From contig CAZMSF010000023.1 in NCBI GenBank assembly GCA_964568885.1, positions 1-16,221 of the forward strand: DNA of 16,221 bases. Direction: 5' to 3'. Shown piece by piece: positions 12,972-16,221 of the stretch. The translations under genes and the position numbers were made by a program. The stretch comes from JAUSNA01 sp964568885. GTDB taxonomy: Bacteria; Patescibacteriota; Microgenomatia; Levybacterales; GWA1-39-11. The stretch's first letter is position 1. Each line of letters begins with the position of its first letter. The notes below the pieces were generated by a model. That model ran no database searches, was not told the DNA's origin, and saw nothing but the letters and a program-made list of their open reading frames with translations.

Positions 12972-14444
12972 GATGTTTAATTTTTTTACCAGGTTCATAA
13001 ATTCGCTCAATTTCTCCTTTTTATCCTTAATCAGGTTGGTTTTCTCTTTCGGATCGGTAGTAAGGTTATAAAGATCAACGGGTTTTTTACTATTGGCGTC
13101 ATAATAGAATCTCCAATTTTGCATTTGAATTCCTATTTTCCCCTCAAATTCGCTCAACAAATACTTATTGGTATTTGCATTCACGGCATCTCCAATTACT
13201 CCTGTTAAATCAATGCCCTCAATGTGCGATTTCGGCTTTAACCCTAATAGGCTCAAGATTGTTGGGTAGATATCTATGCCCTGCACGTATTCTTTGATGG
13301 TTTTTGCTTTTGCTCCAGGAATGTGGATGATAAGAGGTACGCGAGTTGAAGTAGTAAATAAATTTTCAGCATGGTAGAGATGTCCATGTTCCATGAACTC
13401 TTCCCCATGATCTGCGGTTATAATAAGTATTGTGTTCTTTGAATATTTGGGACTCTGGACAAGCTCAAATAATTTTTTGAGATTTTCGTCCAACTCGTTT
13501 ATCTTCTCATCATATAATGCCTTAAGGTACTCTATTTGTGCCGGATCATCCTGTTTGACGAGCAAGGTTCTCCAGTTTTGCATACTAATACCCTTGTAAG
13601 GAATTGACATTTGGTTATAGATTTTTACTTTTTCATTGAATGTTTTTGCTAGTTTCATTTCTTTGGCAAGCCTTAAGTCTTTTTCCGTATTGAATTTATC
13701 CAGATCATTCTTGTTGCTTGTCGTTATTCGCTCAGTTCTTTTAACTACAAAGTCAAGATATTCAGGCGTAATTTTTGCATATTCATCAACAGTAAGCGGG
13801 ATATTACTAAATTCTTTCTGGTTCGTGTATAAATGCTTCTCTTTATGGCCGGTAAGATTGGGCTGATGGACTGCATACGTATGGAGAAAAAGGAAAGTCT
13901 TTTTGTTTTTCTTTGAATTTTCATCAAATAGTTTATAAGATTCATCCCAGGTCTCAATATGTGAGGAACCTCGGATGACATTAAAACCCCTTTCAATCCC
14001 TCTATTTAAAGGTAAGTGAAGATCGGTCTGGGAACCATTGTACACAGTATCGTACCCCTCGTTTCTCAAAACTTGTGCTAATGTAAGATACTGCTCATTC
14101 AGGGGAGGACCTGACACAGTTGTCATTTTGTGAGTATGAGGATAGAGAGATGTGAAAATGGAAAAGTGACTGTCAAGAGTAATTGGTGCTTGGGAAAAAG
14201 AATTTGTAAATAAGAGGTTTTTTGCCGCATAGGAACACAAATTGGGAGCAGTATTTCTTTCGTAACCATAACAGGGAAGATGCAATGCCGACAATGTATC
14301 AAGTGAAACCAATATGACGTTGCAGTTATTGCAATTGTGTTTAGAATTATTAATTATAACAATAGCAACGATTGCAATTATTACCAATAAAGATAATCCA
14401 ATAGATAATTTAATGTATTTGTGAATAAAAGAAAACGGTCTCAT
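12960..14444 (-). CDS. Membrane-anchored alkaline-phosphatase-superfamily (sulfatase-like) enzyme, paralogue A
   Basis: The 494-aa protein has a short cytoplasmic start, one membrane helix (about 13-32) and an outward catalytic domain. CNNC (38-41) directly follows the membrane. Next come the metal-binding VSLDT (D49) and a sulfatase-like LPCYGYERNTAPNLCSYA. The nucleophile segment APITLDSHFSIFTSLYP has T89 where formylglycine sulfatases have Cys or Ser of the C/S-x-P-x-R motif, which is absent. FLHTYAVHQP follows at about 186-195, then IITADHGEEF (D345, H346) and the C-terminal DLYNLTTDPKEKTNL. Thr nucleophiles are known in LtaS and EptA-type phosphotransferases of this superfamily. Transfer or hydrolysis of phosphoester or sulfate groups on a surface polymer is therefore possible, and the true reaction is unknown. 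It is a tandem paralogue of the next gene, of almost equal length. A weak AAAG precedes the ATG. Confidence 0.85.
   Translation of the reverse strand: MRPFSFIHKYIKLSIGLSLLVIIAIVAIVIINNSKHNCNNCNVILVSLDTLSALHLPCYGYERNTAPNLCSYAAKNLLFTNSFSQAPITLDSHFSIFTSLYPHTHKMTTVSGPPLNEQYLTLAQVLRNEGYDTVYNGSQTDLHLPLNRGIERGFNVIRGSSHIETWDESYKLFDENSKKNKKTFLFLHTYAVHQPNLTGHKEKHLYTNQKEFSNIPLTVDEYAKITPEYLDFVVKRTERITTSNKNDLDKFNTEKDLRLAKEMKLAKTFNEKVKIYNQMSIPYKGISMQNWRTLLVKQDDPAQIEYLKALYDEKINELDENLKKLFELVQSPKYSKNTILIITADHGEEFMEHGHLYHAENLFTTSTRVPLIIHIPGAKAKTIKEYVQGIDIYPTILSLLGLKPKSHIEGIDLTGVIGDAVNANTNKYLLSEFEGKIGIQMQNWRFYYDANSKKPVDLYNLTTDPKEKTNLIKDKKEKLSEFMNLVKKLNIKFN
13237..13364. repeat. 128-bp tract identical to 14840-14967
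   Basis: Every base of 13237-13364 matches 14840-14967, including all third codon positions, while sequence on both sides differs at many sites. It encodes the stretch from the strand before the DIYPTILSLLGLKP motif back to NLFTTSTRVPLII. It lies at equivalent positions of the two paralogues, 1603 bp apart. Confidence 0.95.
14272..14311. repeat. 40-bp tract identical to 15872-15911
   Basis: A second exact match between the two paralogues covers the codons around VSLDTLSALHLPC near the N-terminus. The bases flanking it differ. Confidence 0.9.
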
Positions 14445-14475
14445 CGATATCTTTCAATAGGAGTTGATAATACTT

Positions 14476-14506
14476 ACTATAGCAAAACGTCAAAGAATAT
14501 TCACAA
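14476..14506 (-). promoter_or_regulatory. Promoter region of paralogue A
   Basis: On the minus strand TTGTGA (14501-14506) is followed by an AT-rich spacer and TG-C-TATAGT (hexamer 14476-14481, 5 of 6, extended TG). The 19-bp spacing is long, so the extended -10 may carry most of the function. The layout is closely matched upstream of paralogue B. Confidence 0.4.
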
Positions 14507-14507
14507 T

Positions 14508-14553
14508 ATAACCTCCGTTAAATAAGCCATACCCAGGTATTTGATGAGGTTAT
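14508..14553. repeat. Nested inverted repeat between the paralogues
   Basis: ATAACCTC (14508-14515) pairs with GAGGTTAT (14546-14553), an 8-bp perfect arm. Inside lies ATACC-CA-GGTAT (14529-14540). It sits 10 bp downstream of the paralogue B stop codon and just upstream of the paralogue A promoter. No U-tract follows, so it could be an operator or an RNA-processing or terminator-like stem. Confidence 0.4.
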
Positions 14554-14562
14554 TATTCGTAC

Positions 14563-16044
14563 CTAATTGAACGAAATATTTAGTTTTTTTACGATATCAA
14601 GAAACTCGCCTCGCTTAGTTTCGTTGTCCTTTATCAAATTCCTTTTCTCTTTCGGATCAGCGTCTAGGTCATAAAGCTTAAGAGAGGTTTTAGATGGAAT
14701 AGAATAGTAAAATCTCCAGTTCTTCTGTTGTATACCCAAGTTTCCACCAAATTCACCCAACAAATACTTGTTAGTAGCTGCGTTGGGTTCACCCTTAATA
14801 ATACCAGTTAAATCAATACCCTCTATCTTGGATTGTGGTTTTAACCCTAATAGGCTCAAGATTGTTGGGTAGATATCTATGCCCTGCACGTATTCTTTGA
14901 TGGTTTTTGCTTTTGCTCCAGGAATGTGGATGATAAGAGGTACGCGAGTTGAAGTAGTAAATAAATTATAACCATGGTACAAATAACCATGTTCCTTAAA
15001 CTCTTCACCGTGATCAGCGGTTACTATAAGTATCGTATTGTTTGCGTATTTAGGGCTTTCTACGAGCTGTATTAATTTTTCGATATACTCGTCAAGCTGA
15101 TGTATCCTCTCATCATATAGGGCCTTCAGGTATTCTACCTGAACCGGGTCGTTTTCATTAACAAGTTTATGTGCCCACGCTATTAGGCAGTAACTTATAT
15201 AGGGAATCGATAGACTGTTGTAAATTTTTAATTTCTCGTTAAATTTTTTTATATTCTTCATCTCTATTGTTTTTTTAACATCAGTCTCCAAATAGGGTTT
15301 GTATGGATGCAACTTGTCTTTAATCAGTAAATCGATTTGATTTCCGACAAATTCAAGATATTCAGGAGTAATTTTTGCAAATTCATCAACAGTAAGAGGA
15401 ATATTGGTATATTCTTTTTGGTTTGTGTATAAATGCTTCGTTTTGTGGCCAGTAAGATATGGGTCATGCACTGCATATGTGTGAAGAAACAAAAAAGTTT
15501 TTTTGTTTTTCTTTGAATTTTCCTCTAATAATTTATAGGATTCACTCCATGTTTCTACTTGAGAAGAGCCATGAACGGTATTAAACCCCCTCTCAATCCC
15601 TCGATTCAACGGCAAATGAAGGTCGGTCAGAGTACCATGATAAATCGTATCGTATCCATTGTTTCTCATAACTTGCGCAAGGGTGAGATATTTTTCATCC
15701 AGTGGTGTACTAGATATTCGCCGCATTTTGTGGGTATGGGGATATAGTGATGTAAAAATTGAAAAATGACTGTCAAGAGTAGCAGGTGCTTGCGAAAAAG
15801 AATTTGTAAATAACAGGTTTTTTTTCGCATATGAGCACAAATTTGGCGCCGTATCCCGCTCGTAACCATAGCAGGGAAGATGCAATGCCGACAATGTATC
15901 AAGTGAAACCAGAATTACATTGCAATTACTACAAGTAGGCTTTGAATTATTAACAAGAATAGTCGCAATAATTGCAATAACTGCGATTATCGATAATCCA
16001 ATAAGCCATTTAATGTGTCTGGGAATAAAGGAAAGAATCTTCAT
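14563..16044 (-). CDS. Membrane-anchored alkaline-phosphatase-superfamily (sulfatase-like) enzyme, paralogue B
   Basis: At 493 aa it is collinear with paralogue A: membrane helix at about 13-32, CSNC (38-41), D49 in VSLDT, candidate nucleophile T89 in APATLDSHFSIFTSLYP, FLHTYAVHDP, IVTADHGEEFKEHG, and the C-terminal KLYDLDADPKEKRNL. The N-terminal 230 and C-terminal 190 residues are very similar between the two. Residues about 232-300 differ strongly, in a helical, charged insertion that in this superfamily usually shapes the substrate pocket, so the two enzymes may act on different positions of a related substrate. The start is an ATG with AGGAG 5 nt upstream. The same reservations about the reaction apply: no formylglycine motif is present, so a classical sulfatase is unlikely. 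Confidence 0.85.
   Translation of the reverse strand: MKILSFIPRHIKWLIGLSIIAVIAIIATILVNNSKPTCSNCNVILVSLDTLSALHLPCYGYERDTAPNLCSYAKKNLLFTNSFSQAPATLDSHFSIFTSLYPHTHKMRRISSTPLDEKYLTLAQVMRNNGYDTIYHGTLTDLHLPLNRGIERGFNTVHGSSQVETWSESYKLLEENSKKNKKTFLFLHTYAVHDPYLTGHKTKHLYTNQKEYTNIPLTVDEFAKITPEYLEFVGNQIDLLIKDKLHPYKPYLETDVKKTIEMKNIKKFNEKLKIYNSLSIPYISYCLIAWAHKLVNENDPVQVEYLKALYDERIHQLDEYIEKLIQLVESPKYANNTILIVTADHGEEFKEHGYLYHGYNLFTTSTRVPLIIHIPGAKAKTIKEYVQGIDIYPTILSLLGLKPQSKIEGIDLTGIIKGEPNAATNKYLLGEFGGNLGIQQKNWRFYYSIPSKTSLKLYDLDADPKEKRNLIKDNETKRGEFLDIVKKLNISFN
14840..14967. repeat. 128-bp tract identical to 13237-13364
   Basis: Partner copy of the perfect-identity tract inside paralogue B. See 13237-13364. Confidence 0.95.
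15872..15911. repeat. 40-bp tract identical to 14272-14311
   Basis: Partner copy of the shorter exact match between the paralogues. Confidence 0.9.
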
Positions 16045-16049
16045 CGCTA

Positions 16050-16054
16050 CTCCT
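16050..16054 (-). promoter_or_regulatory. Shine-Dalgarno site of paralogue B
   Basis: AGGAG on the minus strand, 5 nt before the ATG. It is the clearest ribosome-binding site in the window and fixes this start. Confidence 0.7.
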
Positions 16055-16079
16055 AAACGGGACTACTATTACCTAATAT

Positions 16080-16109
16080 AGCATAGCAAAAAGTAAAAAT
16101 ATTTCACAA
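16080..16109 (-). promoter_or_regulatory. Promoter region of paralogue B
   Basis: On the minus strand TTGTGA (16104-16109), an 18-bp spacer, then TATGCT (16080-16085), with a second possible -10, TATATT, at 16075-16080. It resembles the paralogue A promoter over about 30 bp (TTGTGAA...TATT...TTTTGCTAT), so the duplication included the promoter. Confidence 0.4.
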
Positions 16110-16150
16110 CTCTTTCTGCAAACATGCTCTTTCTCTTGTACGAAGATAAC

Positions 16151-16221
16151 TTACTTAAATACTTGCAGAGCTTTTCCTTGAACAAAATCGGGGATATTTA
16201 CTTTAAGTGCATTCATAATAG
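16151..16221 (-). CDS. C-terminal fragment of a gene running off the right edge
   Basis: An open minus-strand frame of 22 codons enters from the window edge and stops at TAA (16151-16153). The last residues read MNALKVNIPDFVQGKALQVF-K. The amphipathic, protein-like composition and the distance to the paralogue B promoter fit the end of a real upstream gene. It is too short to name. An in-frame ATG also exists within the fragment, so a tiny ORF or chance reading is possible. Confidence 0.35.
   Translation of the reverse strand, partial: IMNALKVNIPDFVQGKALQVFK

Noticed and set aside
13237..14967. Insertion sequence or transposon explaining the repeated 128 bp
   Set aside because: The copies sit at equivalent codons of homologous genes, have no terminal inverted repeats and no transposase. 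Gene conversion fits better.

Overview
The window looks like a chromosomal scaffold from a member of the Candidate Phyla Radiation (Patescibacteria), reconstructed from a metagenome. This is an inference from several signs: moderately low GC, short housekeeping proteins (a four-domain S1 protein, a 209-residue phosphoglycerate mutase), a compact single-copy core, no taxon-specific operon that I recognise, and a 100-N scaffold gap. TGA ends several genes, so the genetic code is the standard bacterial one and not the UGA=Gly code of Gracilibacteria.

Layout. Positions 1-946 hold no long gene. They contain a 31-bp-period direct repeat next to a consensus DnaA box, a well-formed promoter in front of a 49-codon basic ORF, a cluster of hairpins ending in a terminator-like stem-loop, and a 153-nt segment that folds into a three-hairpin junction closed by a 16-bp helix. 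Positions 947-5914 are minus-strand housekeeping genes in the order rpsA-like, radA, PIN-TRAM (YacL-like), pyruvate kinase. Positions 6027-10700 are plus-strand: a large unrecognised protein with winged-helix-like segments, an M50 site-2-type protease, enolase, phosphoglycerate mutase and peptidyl-tRNA hydrolase. Enolase and phosphoglycerate mutase are one base apart, and with pyruvate kinase they give the complete lower branch of glycolysis from 3-phosphoglycerate to pyruvate.

Positions 10864-16044 form an accessory, cell-surface-type region. It has a membrane-anchored SGNH/GDSL hydrolase followed after 3 bp by a sulfatase-superfamily gene interrupted by the scaffold gap. Opposite these are two tandem membrane-anchored alkaline-phosphatase-superfamily paralogues. 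The paralogues share a 128-bp stretch of perfect nucleotide identity inside otherwise diverged genes, a signature of gene conversion. Both have Thr where a formylglycine sulfatase would carry Cys or Ser. A 22-residue C-terminal fragment of a further minus-strand gene enters at the right edge.

A recurring regulatory theme is that the start codon lies 6-9 nt downstream of a recognisable -10 box at six gene heads (the small ORF, pyk, the unknown 481-aa gene, the M50 gene, enolase, pth), with two TTG and two GTG candidates among them. This suggests leaderless or near-leaderless transcripts. radA, the rpsA-like gene and the last phosphatase-superfamily gene instead have Shine-Dalgarno-like sites.
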